From positions 1,736,001-1,800,000 of the forward strand of contig OY761541.1 in NCBI GenBank assembly GCA_963664625.1: DNA of 64,000 bases, read 5' to 3'. Each line of letters begins with the position of its first letter. Position 1 is the stretch's first letter. Under the pieces are notes generated by a model that saw only the letters and a list, made by a program, of their open reading frames with translations, searched no databases and was not told the DNA's origin. Below, piece after piece: positions 1 to 8,849 of this stretch. Both the position numbers and the translations under genes were made by a program. This stretch comes from CBDCFV01 sp963664625. GTDB taxonomy: Bacteria; Chloroflexota; Dehalococcoidia; Lucifugimonadales; UBA3495.

Positions 1-109
1 CATCCTGGTGCTGGGGGGACTGGCCACCGCCCTGGTGCTGGGCCTTATCGTCGCGGCGGTCTCCGCTCTCCGCTTGAGAGTGGCGGACATATTGCGCACC
101 GGAGAATAG
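1..109 (+). CDS. FtsX-type ABC permease, C-terminal end (partial)
   Basis: Only the last 35 codons lie in the window, read in the frame starting at base 2 and ending at TAG 107-109. They encode a hydrophobic helix rich in Leu, Val and Ala followed by a basic tail ending ADILRTGE. That is the usual end of MacB/FtsX-like permeases, whose final transmembrane helix is followed by a short cytosolic tail with an A-x-x-L-R-x-G-E motif. A second permease follows 37 bases downstream and then two ATPases, so this is probably the first permease of the same exporter operon. The fragment is too short to say more. Confidence 0.65.
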   Translation, partial: ILVLGGLATALVLGLIVAAVSALRLRVADILRTGE

Positions 110-146
110 GAATGAGAGCTACGGCATCAGGCGGGGTCTACGCAGA

Positions 147-3100
147 ATGGCGGCGTTAACCAGGCTCGGCTACATCATCGCCGTTCGAAGGATCGCCTTC
201 AACTGGCGGTTGGAGTTGGTCCTTTTTGCGGGCATATTGCTGGCCGTGTCGCTGATGGCCAGCGGCGTTATCTTCTCCAACCTGTTGGCCGAGACGGCGC
301 TGCGCCACGCAATGACCCGGGCCACGCCTGAGGAAGCCAACTTCTGGTTGAGGATTTTCACCGGCCAGGACACGGCCCCCACCGCCGAGGGAAGAGCCGC
401 CTACCACCGCGCCACAAAGGCCTTCAATGAGCAGAGGGTGCTGGCCTTGATCGACTCCCACATCAACGACAGGGCCATGTTGGTCGAGACCTCGACCTTC
501 TTCTTCACCGGCCATCCCCAGTTGGAGTTGGACAACGAAGTCCGGCCCCGCGGCGAAATAAAGTACATGACAGGGCTGACAACGGGCAGGGCCGAGATTG
601 TCCGCGGGCGCTGGCCTTACTCGGACTCCGCCGCCGGGTCTCCCACACCGGGCCAGCCTTTACAGGTTGCGGTGGATGTACTCGGCTCTCAATTGCTCCA
701 GCTTGACGTTGGCGACAGGATGGAGGCGTTTCCTGCGGCGTCGTTCACAGATCCCCCCTCGGTCCCGGTGGAAATCGTTGGAGTGTTCGAGCGCGTCAAC
801 GTGGATGACGAGTTCTGGTATGCGTCCGGCAACGCCTTCAGTTTCCATGACGACAAATGGACCATCGTTCCCCTGTTCACCTCGGAAGAGGCCATCCTGG
901 CCCAAGTCTACGGCCAATATCCCACCTTGTACACCGACGTAACCTGGTTCTATTACGTGGACCGGCCCACCATCGACGCGGGGAACGTCGACCAGGTGCT
1001 GGACTCTCTCCAGCGTATCCAACGGGACGTGCGGACGAACTTGGCCAACTCCAGCAACGGCATCAAGCTGGACGAAGTGTTGGAGGACTACCAGGAACAG
1101 TTGTTGCTGGCCCGCATTCCACTGTACCTGATCCTGTTCCTGATTGTCGGCACGTTGGCTTACTACCTTGCGCTGATTACCGCGCTGATCATCAAGTCAC
1201 GGGCTACCGAGATTTCCGTGCTGAAAAGCCGTGGCGCAACCACGGTACAAGTAGCTGTTTTGTCCGCCGTCGAGGGAGTTCTGCTGGCCATACCGGCGGT
1301 CGTCGTAGGCCCCTTCCTGGCCCTCGCCGTGGTGACGGTGCTGGGCCGACTGTTTTTCGGCTTGGGGGGCGACGACGAACTGGTGGCTGTTCCCCTGTTT
1401 ATTCCCATAGAGGCCTTCCTGTTGGGGCTGGCCGGAGGGCTGCTGGGAGTGGTGGTGCTGACCGGGACTACCTTGGTGGCCGCCCGGCAGAGCGTGGTGG
1501 AATTCCGGCAAACGGGCGCGCGGCCTCCCAGCGTTCCGTTTGTGCACCGTTACTACCTGGATATTCTGCTGCTGGGCCTGATAGCGCTCCTCTGGTGGCA
1601 AATTCAAAGCCGGGGCGCTTTCCTGGTGCGTCCCTTGGGAAATCAAGGACTGGAGATAGACTACACGCTGCTGCTGGGACCGTTGCTTGGCCTTTTGGCC
1701 ATAGGTCTCATCGTCATGCGAGTGTTCCCCATAGCCATAGGAGTACTGACGCGCTTGGTAGAGCCGGCAGCGCCGTCGTGGCTGTTGCAAGGGCTGAGGC
1801 ACGTATCCAGGGACCCGGTAGTGCCGGGCGCGTTGGTAGTCCTGTTGATGTTCGCCACCGCCTTGGGCGTTATAGGAAGCGCCTTCAGCGCCACCCTGGA
1901 GCGCAGCCAGATGGACCGCGCCCTGTACGCCGCCGGGGCGGACCTGCGCATTGAACATGGAGGGAAGTCCAGTCCCCGGACACTCCAAGGCATATCCGAG
2001 TCGGTGAAGGCCAACGGGCTGGCCCCGGTGGCCATCGAAGCGCAGCGGGCGGGCGGCCACCTTACCACCACCGGGTTCAGCACCAGCGGCATCATGCTGG
2101 CGGTGGAGGCGGAAGACTTCGACCGCGTCGCTTGGTACAGGCCGGACTTCTCACAGGGTCAGTCCTTGGAGGAACTGACCGCTCTTCTGACGCCAGGACC
2201 ACCGCCTGAACCCCAGGGCATCCTGTTGCCGATGGATGCCACCACCCTGAGCGTCCTGGTGCAGCCAAGCCGTCCCGACCCCAGCCTGTTTGTACACGCC
2301 AGGTTGAGGGACGCCCTGGGGTACTACTTCGACGTTTCATTGGGGAACGTGGGATTCCGGGGCTGGAAGCGGCTGGAAGGCAATATCGTCCCGGTTGGTT
2401 CCGTCTTGGGCATATCCCGCTTGGAAAACGTTACGTACCCGGTCACGTTGATGTCGTTGCAACTGGTCCACCGTTCTCCTGTCATTGAGCCCGGCGCGAT
2501 ATTTTTCGGCGAGTTGGGATACGAGAGCGAAGACGTCAGCGGGGGCGTCCTGGACGATTTCAGCGACCTGAGCGGCTGGCAGATAGTCGAAGACTTCACC
2601 AAACCCGGGCTGTACTCCTTGGAGACGAGCGATTCGGTGGCGCCGCCGGGTGGCAGCCGTTCCGCCCGGTATGGTTGGTCTCCGGGGAGCGTGGGGCTTC
2701 GCGGAATACGACCCGGAACCGTCGAAACGCCTGTCCCCGCGTTGGTGAGCAAACGGTTCCTGGAGATTGCGGACGCCGAAGTGGGCGACATCCGTACCGT
2801 GGGGCTTTCAACTTTTTCACTGGCCTTGGAGATAAAGGCCGCCGTAGACTATTTTCCAACCTTGGACCCAGACGGCAAACCCTTTTCCGTGGTGGACCTG
2901 GAAACGTTCATCCAACACGCAAATATACACAGCCCCAGGCCCGTGGGCTGGTCCAACGAACTGTGGGTTGACCTGGACCAGAAAGGGTCCGACCCGGACG
3001 CGATTGTCGGCCAATTGGAGGACAGCGGCCTGCGGATAAGGGATGTCTTCGAGGCTTCAGACTTGGTGTCCCAGCGGGTCGATCAGCCCTTGGTGAACGC

Positions 3101-3527
3101 CGGTTGGGGAGCTTTGCTGGTGCTGATGTTCCTGGCCCTGGTCCTGGCCAGCGTGTCCGGGATTGTGCTGTTTTCGTTCATCGACACCAGGGAGCGGCAA
3201 ACTGAGTTCGCGTTGCTGCGCACACTGGGGTCGTCTCGCACACAGCTCAACGGGTGCGTGTGGTTCAGCTTGGTGCTGGTGGCCGTATGCGGGGTATCCT
3301 TGGGCACCGTGGCCGGTCTGGTAATCGGCACCAGCCTTCTGCCCCTGATGGAAGTCGCGGAGGCGGGGGTCAGGGTCACGCCCGGCATGATACTGCAAAC
3401 AAACTGGTCCACACTTGGGTTGTCGTACCTGGTCCTGGCGGTATTCACGGTTGTGGCTTTGTTGTGGTTGGTGTGGTTTACGACTAGAATGGAAATTCAC
3501 CAAGTATTGAGAATCGGCGAAGGTTAA
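147..3527 (+). CDS. Large FtsX-like ABC transporter permease
   Basis: 1126-residue membrane protein. One transmembrane helix lies near residues 22-46. A roughly 270-residue extracytoplasmic region follows, then several helices between about 320 and 590, a second large soluble region (about 590-985), and three C-terminal helices (about 990-1115). The last block, with the TRERQTEFALLRTLG motif after a helix, is the FtsX/MacB permease core that contacts the ATPase. Size and two-core layout fit the long FtsX permeases of Chloroflexota and Actinobacteria that export lipids, peptides or drugs; the substrate cannot be read from the sequence. It is followed by two ATPase genes on the same strand, so the four genes probably form one exporter. 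The ATG at 147 is the first start in frame after the previous stop. Confidence 0.85.
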   Translation: MAALTRLGYIIAVRRIAFNWRLELVLFAGILLAVSLMASGVIFSNLLAETALRHAMTRATPEEANFWLRIFTGQDTAPTAEGRAAYHRATKAFNEQRVLALIDSHINDRAMLVETSTFFFTGHPQLELDNEVRPRGEIKYMTGLTTGRAEIVRGRWPYSDSAAGSPTPGQPLQVAVDVLGSQLLQLDVGDRMEAFPAASFTDPPSVPVEIVGVFERVNVDDEFWYASGNAFSFHDDKWTIVPLFTSEEAILAQVYGQYPTLYTDVTWFYYVDRPTIDAGNVDQVLDSLQRIQRDVRTNLANSSNGIKLDEVLEDYQEQLLLARIPLYLILFLIVGTLAYYLALITALIIKSRATEISVLKSRGATTVQVAVLSAVEGVLLAIPAVVVGPFLALAVVTVLGRLFFGLGGDDELVAVPLFIPIEAFLLGLAGGLLGVVVLTGTTLVAARQSVVEFRQTGARPPSVPFVHRYYLDILLLGLIALLWWQIQSRGAFLVRPLGNQGLEIDYTLLLGPLLGLLAIGLIVMRVFPIAIGVLTRLVEPAAPSWLLQGLRHVSRDPVVPGALVVLLMFATALGVIGSAFSATLERSQMDRALYAAGADLRIEHGGKSSPRTLQGISESVKANGLAPVAIEAQRAGGHLTTTGFSTSGIMLAVEAEDFDRVAWYRPDFSQGQSLEELTALLTPGPPPEPQGILLPMDATTLSVLVQPSRPDPSLFVHARLRDALGYYFDVSLGNVGFRGWKRLEGNIVPVGSVLGISRLENVTYPVTLMSLQLVHRSPVIEPGAIFFGELGYESEDVSGGVLDDFSDLSGWQIVEDFTKPGLYSLETSDSVAPPGGSRSARYGWSPGSVGLRGIRPGTVETPVPALVSKRFLEIADAEVGDIRTVGLSTFSLALEIKAAVDYFPTLDPDGKPFSVVDLETFIQHANIHSPRPVGWSNELWVDLDQKGSDPDAIVGQLEDSGLRIRDVFEASDLVSQRVDQPLVNAGWGALLVLMFLALVLASVSGIVLFSFIDTRERQTEFALLRTLGSSRTQLNGCVWFSLVLVAVCGVSLGTVAGLVIGTSLLPLMEVAEAGVRVTPGMILQTNWSTLGLSYLVLAVFTVVALLWLVWFTTRMEIHQVLRIGEG

Positions 3528-3588
3528 GCTGTGCGCCGGACAAAGTGCGGTGCAATTTCCCAGATAGAAATAGTTCAGTGAGGCTTAC

Positions 3589-4557
3589 TTGGACAGACGC
3601 AGCGTATTAGAAAGGCCCGCACCTATCCCAGTCCCTGAACCCCGTCCGGTGGAGCAAGACGAGCCGGAGGGCGTCTACGTCGAGTGCCGGGACTTATTCA
3701 AGATTTACAAGAGGTCCGAGTTGGAGGTTGTAGCCCTCCGGGGGCTGGACCTGGAGGTGCAGACGGGGGAGCTGATAGCCATCGTGGGCGCCAGTGGCAG
3801 CGGCAAGAGCACACTGATGAACGTGCTGGCCGGGTTAGACCGCCCGTCGGCGGGGCAGGTCCGAGTGGGGTCCAGAGACCTTCTGAACATTACCGACCGC
3901 GACCTGGTGATGTACCGCCGCTTGGAAGTAGGGTTCGTTTGGCAGGCCACCGGCAGGAACCTGGTGCCCTACCTGAACGTAAGGGACAACATCGAGACGC
4001 CGCTGGCGATGGCGGGGGCGTCGGCCAAGGAACGCCACGATTGGAGCTCGGAGCTTCTGGAGTCCCTTGGCATGTCGGACAAGGGGGACCGGTATCCGTA
4101 TCAACTGTCCGGGGGCGAGCAGCAACGCACCGCCATCGGAGTGGCGCTGGCAAACCGTCCTCCGCTATTGCTGGCCGACGAGCCCACGGGCGAGCTGGAC
4201 ACCCAAACGGCCGGCCAAGTCTTCGAAATGCTGCGTCACCTGAATCAAGCCTACAAGGTTACGATAATCATGGTGACCCACTATCCCGGGGTGGCCCGTT
4301 ATGTTGACCGAGTGGTCAACATCCGTGACGGGCGCATTAGTTCGGAAAGTTATTCCACGCCAACCTTCCAACGGCCCGGCGACTTGGTGGAGGAGGAGTA
4401 TGTCGTCGTAGACCGGGCCGGCCGCATACAACTGCCTCAAGACATTTCGGAACGCCTGCGTCAGCGAGGGCTGGCGAAGGCCGGGTTGGAAGGGGACACC
4501 GTGACCATACGCCCGGCGGACCCGCGGAGCCGCGTCAACAGGAGCGGGGGCGGGTGA
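3589..4557 (+). CDS. ABC transporter ATP-binding protein with AbrB-like C-terminal extension
   Basis: 322 residues from a TTG start. The nucleotide-binding domain (about 30-255) has Walker A GASGSGKST at 67-75, signature LSGGE at 173-177, Walker B LLLADEP at 193-199 and switch His231, as in LolD/MacB ATPases. Residues about 256-322 are extra. They contain VDRAGRIQLP (274-283) and a later GDTVTI strand, the pattern of a swapped-hairpin AbrB/MazE-like domain, normally a DNA- or protein-binding fold. Similar tails occur, to my knowledge, in some Chloroflexota and Actinobacteria ATPases; a regulatory role is only inferred. No ATG exists before the conserved domain, so TTG is the best start. It lies between the permease and a second ATPase. 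Confidence 0.88.
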   Translation: MDRRSVLERPAPIPVPEPRPVEQDEPEGVYVECRDLFKIYKRSELEVVALRGLDLEVQTGELIAIVGASGSGKSTLMNVLAGLDRPSAGQVRVGSRDLLNITDRDLVMYRRLEVGFVWQATGRNLVPYLNVRDNIETPLAMAGASAKERHDWSSELLESLGMSDKGDRYPYQLSGGEQQRTAIGVALANRPPLLLADEPTGELDTQTAGQVFEMLRHLNQAYKVTIIMVTHYPGVARYVDRVVNIRDGRISSESYSTPTFQRPGDLVEEEYVVVDRAGRIQLPQDISERLRQRGLAKAGLEGDTVTIRPADPRSRVNRSGGG

Positions 4558-4609
4558 GACAGGCAACTCTCTCGGACCGTCGTAAGGCGGTCCAATCGAG
4601 CATCGGGCT

Positions 4610-5341
4610 ATGAGTGAAGTTCGGTCATCTCAAACCAATTACGACAGCATCATCTCCACCGAAAGTGTGACCCGTGTGTTCGGGGCGGGGGAAATGGCCG
4701 TGACCGCGGTCAACGGGATCACCTTGCAAGTAGGCCGAGGGCAGTTGCTGTCGGTAGTGGGACGGTCCGGTTCGGGGAAGACCACTCTACTGAACCTTAT
4801 GTCGGGGTTGGACCAGCCCACCGGCGGCAAGGTCTTCTTTCAGGGCCAGGACATGTCAAGCATGGCGGAAGCCGACTTGGTGGAACTGCGCCGCCGGAAG
4901 ATCAGCTTCGTATTCCAGTCATTCGGACTTATGCCCCTACTTTCCGCCTTGGAAAATGTCGAACTGCCCCTGCACATATCCGGGACATCTTGGCGGGAGC
5001 GGCGGCGGCGCGCCATGGAAGCCCTCGACCTGGTGGGACTTGGCCCGCGGGCGCGGCACCGTCCTTATGAGCTTTCCGGCGGTGAGCAACAGCGGGTCTC
5101 CATAGCCCGCGCTCTGGTGACCGGCCCGGACGCCATCTTCGCCGACGAGCCCACCGGAGAACTAGACACCACCACCGCGTCATCCATAAGCGGCATCCTG
5201 CGCGAGGTGGTCAAGGAAAGAAAGGCCACCGTCATAGTAGCCACCCACGACCTGGCCTTGGCCGGCATGAGCGACCATGTCATCCAGATAGTAGATGGGA
5301 ACATAGACCAAGCGGGCGACCCAGCTTCGCTGGGGCTTTGA
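4610..5341 (+). CDS. ABC transporter ATP-binding protein (LolD/MacB type)
   Basis: 243 residues, a standard length for the family. Walker A GRSGSGKT at 51-58, signature LSGGEQQR at about 155-162, Walker B AIFADEPTGELD at about 175-186, and an ATHD switch histidine near residue 225 are all visible, so it should be an active ATPase powering the upstream FtsX permeases. The ATG at 4610 lies 52 bases after the previous ATPase, in the same direction, consistent with one transcript. Unlike its neighbour it ends soon after the ATPase core, with no extra domain. Two different ATPases beside two permeases suggest either two half-exporters or a heteromeric one. Confidence 0.9.
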   Translation: MSEVRSSQTNYDSIISTESVTRVFGAGEMAVTAVNGITLQVGRGQLLSVVGRSGSGKTTLLNLMSGLDQPTGGKVFFQGQDMSSMAEADLVELRRRKISFVFQSFGLMPLLSALENVELPLHISGTSWRERRRRAMEALDLVGLGPRARHRPYELSGGEQQRVSIARALVTGPDAIFADEPTGELDTTTASSISGILREVVKERKATVIVATHDLALAGMSDHVIQIVDGNIDQAGDPASLGL

Positions 5342-5356
5342 CGGGGAGGGGGCCGC

Positions 5357-5809
5357 TTATAGTCCATCCAACGGATTGATCGTAGCCAACCCCTCTAAGC
5401 CGGCCGCTGCGCAAAGACGGAAGTCGGCGCAAACGAAGGTCAACGGGGAAAGAACGCTGCTTCGCGCTGCCAGACAACCCGCAAGTTGGACGGCGTCGTA
5501 GGTTCTTAATGGATACAAGTCAATCAGCCGGACCGCCTCGCCGACCACGGCCGGGGTCAACGGTTCCACACGGTACAAAGAAACGGCTTGCTGCTCTAAC
5601 CTCGCAAGTGCTGAATTGGCTTCAAAACTTGAAATTTCGCCCCTTCGCTCTTTCCTGCGTAGGGCCGAACGAAATTCCAACAGGGTAATTTCCAGTATGA
5701 TGATCCGGCCTATTTCCACATCCCGAATCAGGTCTACTACCCCTACAGTGCCTTCCTCTTCAAGATAGAGCTTAACCAAGGCGCTCGTGTCCAAGTAATA
5801 GCTGGACAT
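5357..5809 (-). CDS. VapC-like PIN-domain ribonuclease toxin
   Basis: 150 residues with the four acidic residues of a PIN nuclease: Asp7 in YYLDTSAL, Glu45 in LLEFRSA, Asp105 in RTYDAVQLA and Asp129 in CADFRL. VapC toxins of type II toxin-antitoxin systems cleave tRNA or rRNA and are held inactive by a VapB partner encoded just upstream. Here the upstream gene ends on the start codon of this one (ATGA overlap at 5807-5811), the coupling usual for toxin-antitoxin pairs. The partner is not a recognisable VapB, so the system is inferred from the toxin and the gene arrangement. It is convergent with the ABC exporter operon. Confidence 0.85.
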   Translation of the reverse strand: MSSYYLDTSALVKLYLEEEGTVGVVDLIRDVEIGRIIILEITLLEFRSALRRKERRGEISSFEANSALARLEQQAVSLYRVEPLTPAVVGEAVRLIDLYPLRTYDAVQLAGCLAARSSVLSPLTFVCADFRLCAAAGLEGLATINPLDGL

Positions 5810-6210
5810 CAGAACCGGTCAGCCCTGTCCTCAATGACTGTATCTGAAATCGGACCACCTTTGATCTGAATCGGAGTGAACCTCATTCCGTGTTTTTCCA
5901 TATCGGGCGGAACTTCACGAAGTTTCCGATTTATCGTGATTGTCGTAATGGAGCGCAGCCGTTCAGCGGGGTCTGGGACGGGCCAGGTCAAAACCAGAAA
6001 CCGTTCAAACGCCTGCCATAACAATGAATCTATCTTCTTGGGGTCTTTGGCCCAAGGGTGGCCGCACTGGGGCAAAAATTCGTTGCGGAACCAATCCATT
6101 CCGACGAACGGAAGATCCCTCTCAGCAGCCTTAAGTTGCTCAACGAGTTGTTGAAGCTCCTCGTCTGAGCAGGACTTGTCGTGGCCTGCCCGAATATCTT
6201 CCAAGTTCAT
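5809..6210 (-). CDS. Hypothetical protein, possible antitoxin partner of the PIN toxin
   Basis: 133 residues, not recognised. It has an acidic helical N-terminus (SDEELQQLVEQLKAAERD), a Trp-rich middle and a basic C-terminal segment. No ribbon-helix-helix, AbrB or Phd fold is evident, so it is unlike common VapB antitoxins. Its TGA overlaps the ATG of the PIN-domain gene, indicating translational coupling, and the upstream position is that of an antitoxin. It could be a new antitoxin type or an unrelated protein that shares the transcript. The ATG at 6210 is the first in the frame. Confidence 0.6.
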   Translation of the reverse strand: MNLEDIRAGHDKSCSDEELQQLVEQLKAAERDLPFVGMDWFRNEFLPQCGHPWAKDPKKIDSLLWQAFERFLVLTWPVPDPAERLRSITTITINRKLREVPPDMEKHGMRFTPIQIKGGPISDTVIEDRADRF

Positions 6211-6302
6211 ACATTCATCTCTATCGTAAGCTTGACTTTACCATGGTGATGCGCCGGTTGCGTCCTGTCAACCGCCTCTCGTCACCCGGCCTCTCAGGCG
6301 TG

Positions 6303-6330
6303 TTGACACCCCATGCCCATAGACTACAAT
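6303..6330 (+). promoter_or_regulatory. Sigma-70-type promoter for the LLM gene at 6378
   Basis: A perfect -35 TTGACA at 6303-6308 and a -10 TACAAT at 6325-6330 are separated by 16 bases. Transcription would start near 6337 and give a leader of about 40 bases. It is among the closest matches to consensus that I see in the window. Confidence 0.65.
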
Positions 6331-6377
6331 GAGACTGTTTTCAAGACGTTCAACAAGAACCAACCGAGAGGCAGGCC

Positions 6378-7547
6378 ATGATTACAAAGTTTGACAGCCT
6401 TTTCGCCGGACACGTGGACATGGACAACGTGGGGTACGCCGGCACACCGGTAAACGACCGTTCCCTGTCGGATGAACACCTGACCACGGCATTCCCGAAA
6501 GCCGAAGCCATCGCGAAGCTTCTGGACGATATGGGTTACGACACCTTCTGGATGGCGGAGCACCACTTCCAGCCGGAAGGGTACGAGTGCATACCCAACC
6601 TGTTGATGCTGAACGTGCACCTGGCCCACCTGACCAAGAACATCCGCTTGGGCTGCGCTTTCAACATCGCTCCCATGTGGCACCCGTTGCGGCTGGCCGA
6701 GGACTACGCCACCGCAGACATACTCACCGGCGGCCGCGTGGTGTTCGGCGTAGGCCGGGGCTACCACACCCGCGAGATTGAGACTTTCGGCAGCCCGCTG
6801 CTGGACCAGAACGCCAACCGCGAGATGTTCGAGGAGCAGGTGGAAGTCATCCTCAAGTCGTTCAACGAGGCCTCCTTCTCTCATCACGGCCAATACTACG
6901 ACATTCCCCCCAAGGTGCCTTACAGGGGATACGAGTTGGAGGAGATTACGCTGGTGCCCAGGCCCAGGAACCTGCCGGTGGAGTGCTGGCAGCCAATACA
7001 GGGCGGCACCCGGCGGGCGTTGGACTTCATGGCCAAACACGGGATCAAGGGCATGATCGGAGGCGGCGTCGCGGAAGGCGGCGCAATGGACGACACGATG
7101 CGGGAATACCAAGCCGCCGTGGCCCGGACCGGCCGCGAGATCGAGCTTGGCGAGGACATCAGCGTCGGGTTCCACTTCTACCTGGCCGACACGGTGGAGA
7201 AAGCCATCAAGGAAGCCTCCGCGTTCTACGAAGAAAACGTCAAGATGTTCGGTCCGCTCCGGCTCCACCGGGGACTCAGCGAGGAGCAGATGCGGGACAT
7301 CAGCGACCCCGCCAGAGCGCCTTTCGCCGGGTTGCCCAGCTTGGAAGAGGCGGTAAAGAGCGGCGCGGCCCTCTGCGGCCCGCCGGAACGCATAATCGAG
7401 CAACTCAGCGCCGTCGCCGAGCGTTACCCGGGCATGGACCGCGTGGGCGTCAGCCACCCCGTCGGCACTCCCCAATCGGTCATCCTGGAGCAACTGGAGT
7501 GGTTCGCCAAGGAAGTAATGCCGGCGTTCAAGGGCAAAGCGGGGTAG
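6378..7547 (+). CDS. LLM class flavin-dependent oxidoreductase (LuxA-like)
   Basis: 389-residue luciferase-like TIM-barrel monooxygenase. The family uses FMNH2 or F420 to oxidise organic substrates. Visible hallmarks are the early F-W-M-A-E-H-H-F strand-loop (about residues 54-61), the barrel segment D-I-L-T-G-G-R-V-V-F-G-V-G-R-G-Y (about 115-130) and a C-terminal EQLEWFAKEVMPAF helix found in nearly all members. The AEHHF motif places it with the alkanal-monooxygenase/LuxA subgroup rather than the F420 subgroup. The substrate is unknown. It has a strong promoter at 6303-6330, and an NHL-repeat protein gene follows in the same direction. Its stop codon is supplied by the first bases of a dispersed repeat (7544-7604). 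Confidence 0.9.
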   Translation: MITKFDSLFAGHVDMDNVGYAGTPVNDRSLSDEHLTTAFPKAEAIAKLLDDMGYDTFWMAEHHFQPEGYECIPNLLMLNVHLAHLTKNIRLGCAFNIAPMWHPLRLAEDYATADILTGGRVVFGVGRGYHTREIETFGSPLLDQNANREMFEEQVEVILKSFNEASFSHHGQYYDIPPKVPYRGYELEEITLVPRPRNLPVECWQPIQGGTRRALDFMAKHGIKGMIGGGVAEGGAMDDTMREYQAAVARTGREIELGEDISVGFHFYLADTVEKAIKEASAFYEENVKMFGPLRLHRGLSEEQMRDISDPARAPFAGLPSLEEAVKSGAALCGPPERIIEQLSAVAERYPGMDRVGVSHPVGTPQSVILEQLEWFAKEVMPAFKGKAG

Positions 7548-7604
7548 GGGCGTCCCTCGTGGGCGCCCAGGGCTGGCACAAGACCAGCCCCTACACCCAC
7601 GTTC
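7544..7604. repeat. Dispersed palindromic repeat, GTAGGGGC family
   Basis: The element begins GTAGGGGCG and ends GCCCCTAC. Inside are a GGGCTGG-CACAAG-ACCAGCCC hairpin and a CGTCCC...GGGCGCCC segment. Its first bases overlap the stop codon of the upstream LLM gene. A relative in the opposite arrangement lies at 55928-55995. It may also fold as a transcript-end hairpin between the LLM and NHL genes. Confidence 0.6.
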
Positions 7605-7634
7605 TCTGCATCCAAGTCAGGAGGTGATGCTGTC

Positions 7635-8513
7635 ATGGCAACCGTAGGCACAGGTAAATACACTTTCGAGTTGATCGAGGACTGGGCCAAGCTTCCCGAC
7701 GGATGGGTGCTTGGGCAGACGGGCATCGTCACCGACTCCCAGGACCGGGTGTACCTGTTCAACCGGAGCGACCATCCGCTGATAGTTTTGGACAGGGACG
7801 GCAACTTCATCACATCCTGGGGCGAAGGCGTCCTGGACGACGCCCACGGTATGCACATTGACGAAGACGAAAACCTCTACCTGCCGGTCAAAAACTCCCA
7901 CGTTGTTCAGAAATACGACCGGGACGGTAACCTGCTGATGACGATGGGCGAATGGTACAAGCCGTCGGACACTGGTTGGTCGGGCATCACCGAGGAGCCG
8001 GCATTGCGGGCCGCCGGCCCCTTCAATCGTCCCAGCGACGTGTCGATTTCGCCCGACGGCTACCTGTACATCTCCGATGGGTACGGCAACGCCCGGGTGC
8101 ACAAGTTCGACAAGGATGGAACCTTGCTCAACTCGTGGGGCGAGCCGGGCAAGACCGAGCCGGGAGAGTTTCACGTGCCCCACGGGGTGTGGGTGCACAC
8201 CGACGGGCGGGTGTTCGTCGCCGACCGCGAGAACAACCGGGTCCAAATTTTCACCCAAGAAGGGGAGTTCCTCACCCAGTGGACCGGCTTTGCCCGCCCC
8301 TGCGACTTCTTCATCGACGAGAACAACGTGGTGTTTATCCCGGAACTGGACGGGTTCCTGAGCATAGTGGACATAGACGGGACGGTGATCTCCAAGTGGG
8401 AAGGCCCCTACGGCGCCACCGCCCACGCCGTTTGGGTAGACGCCCACGGCGACCTGTACATCAACCAGCACCTGGAAGGCCAACGGCTGCTGAAGTACCG
8501 GCGGATGCCGTAA
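7635..8513 (+). CDS. NHL-repeat beta-propeller protein (peptidylglycine amidating-lyase-like)
   Basis: 292 residues built from repeated blades of the type F-x-x-P-x-x-V-x-V-x-x-D-G-x-L-Y-V-x-D, for example at about 135-160 (PSDVSISPDGYLYISDGYGN) and 180-205 (HGVWVHTDGRVFVADRENN). This is an NHL propeller related to the peptidyl-alpha-hydroxyglycine amidating lyase group. No signal peptide is seen, so it is probably cytoplasmic. A good Shine-Dalgarno (AGGAGGTGA) precedes the ATG. It follows an LLM gene and precedes others, suggesting a shared catabolic cluster, but its reaction is unknown. A second, larger NHL protein is at 40380-41429. Confidence 0.8.
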   Translation: MATVGTGKYTFELIEDWAKLPDGWVLGQTGIVTDSQDRVYLFNRSDHPLIVLDRDGNFITSWGEGVLDDAHGMHIDEDENLYLPVKNSHVVQKYDRDGNLLMTMGEWYKPSDTGWSGITEEPALRAAGPFNRPSDVSISPDGYLYISDGYGNARVHKFDKDGTLLNSWGEPGKTEPGEFHVPHGVWVHTDGRVFVADRENNRVQIFTQEGEFLTQWTGFARPCDFFIDENNVVFIPELDGFLSIVDIDGTVISKWEGPYGATAHAVWVDAHGDLYINQHLEGQRLLKYRRMP

Positions 8514-8538
8514 GGGTATATCCTAAGAGAGTAACAAC

Positions 8539-8796
8539 ATGACATTGAAGCCGGACAAAGAGACTGGAGTCACTGAATCGATAGTAGCCTCAGAACCTGA
8601 TTTGCTGATTGAGTATTTCGAGGACACGGACACCCTGGTGCTTTCAGGTGGACTGACCGGGCCCAATGGAGAAACGGTTGCGCGGAACCTAGTGGCAATG
8701 TCAGATAATGATGGCTGGGTAACCAGCGTTGTGCTTGAACACGCCGCTGAATTGCTGCGGCCTTACCTATTTCCAGAAACTCGGCAGGAAAAATAA
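8539..8796 (+). CDS. DUF2283-like small protein, copy 1
   Basis: 85 residues. The core reads IEYFEDTDTLVLSGG, then GETVARNLVAM, DGWVTSVVLEHAAELLRP, the pattern of DUF2283 proteins: a Y-x-x-x-x-D-x-L beta-hairpin followed by a strand and a final amphipathic helix. The function of the family is unknown; some members sit beside toxin genes. A close paralogue follows 53 bases downstream, so this is a tandem duplication. The first 20 residues, before the domain, are not shared with the copy. Confidence 0.7.
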   Translation: MTLKPDKETGVTESIVASEPDLLIEYFEDTDTLVLSGGLTGPNGETVARNLVAMSDNDGWVTSVVLEHAAELLRPYLFPETRQEK

Positions 8797-8849
8797 CCCT
8801 TGGCTTTTTGGGCCACTCTTGGAGACCTGTACATCACAAAGCGCCTCTT

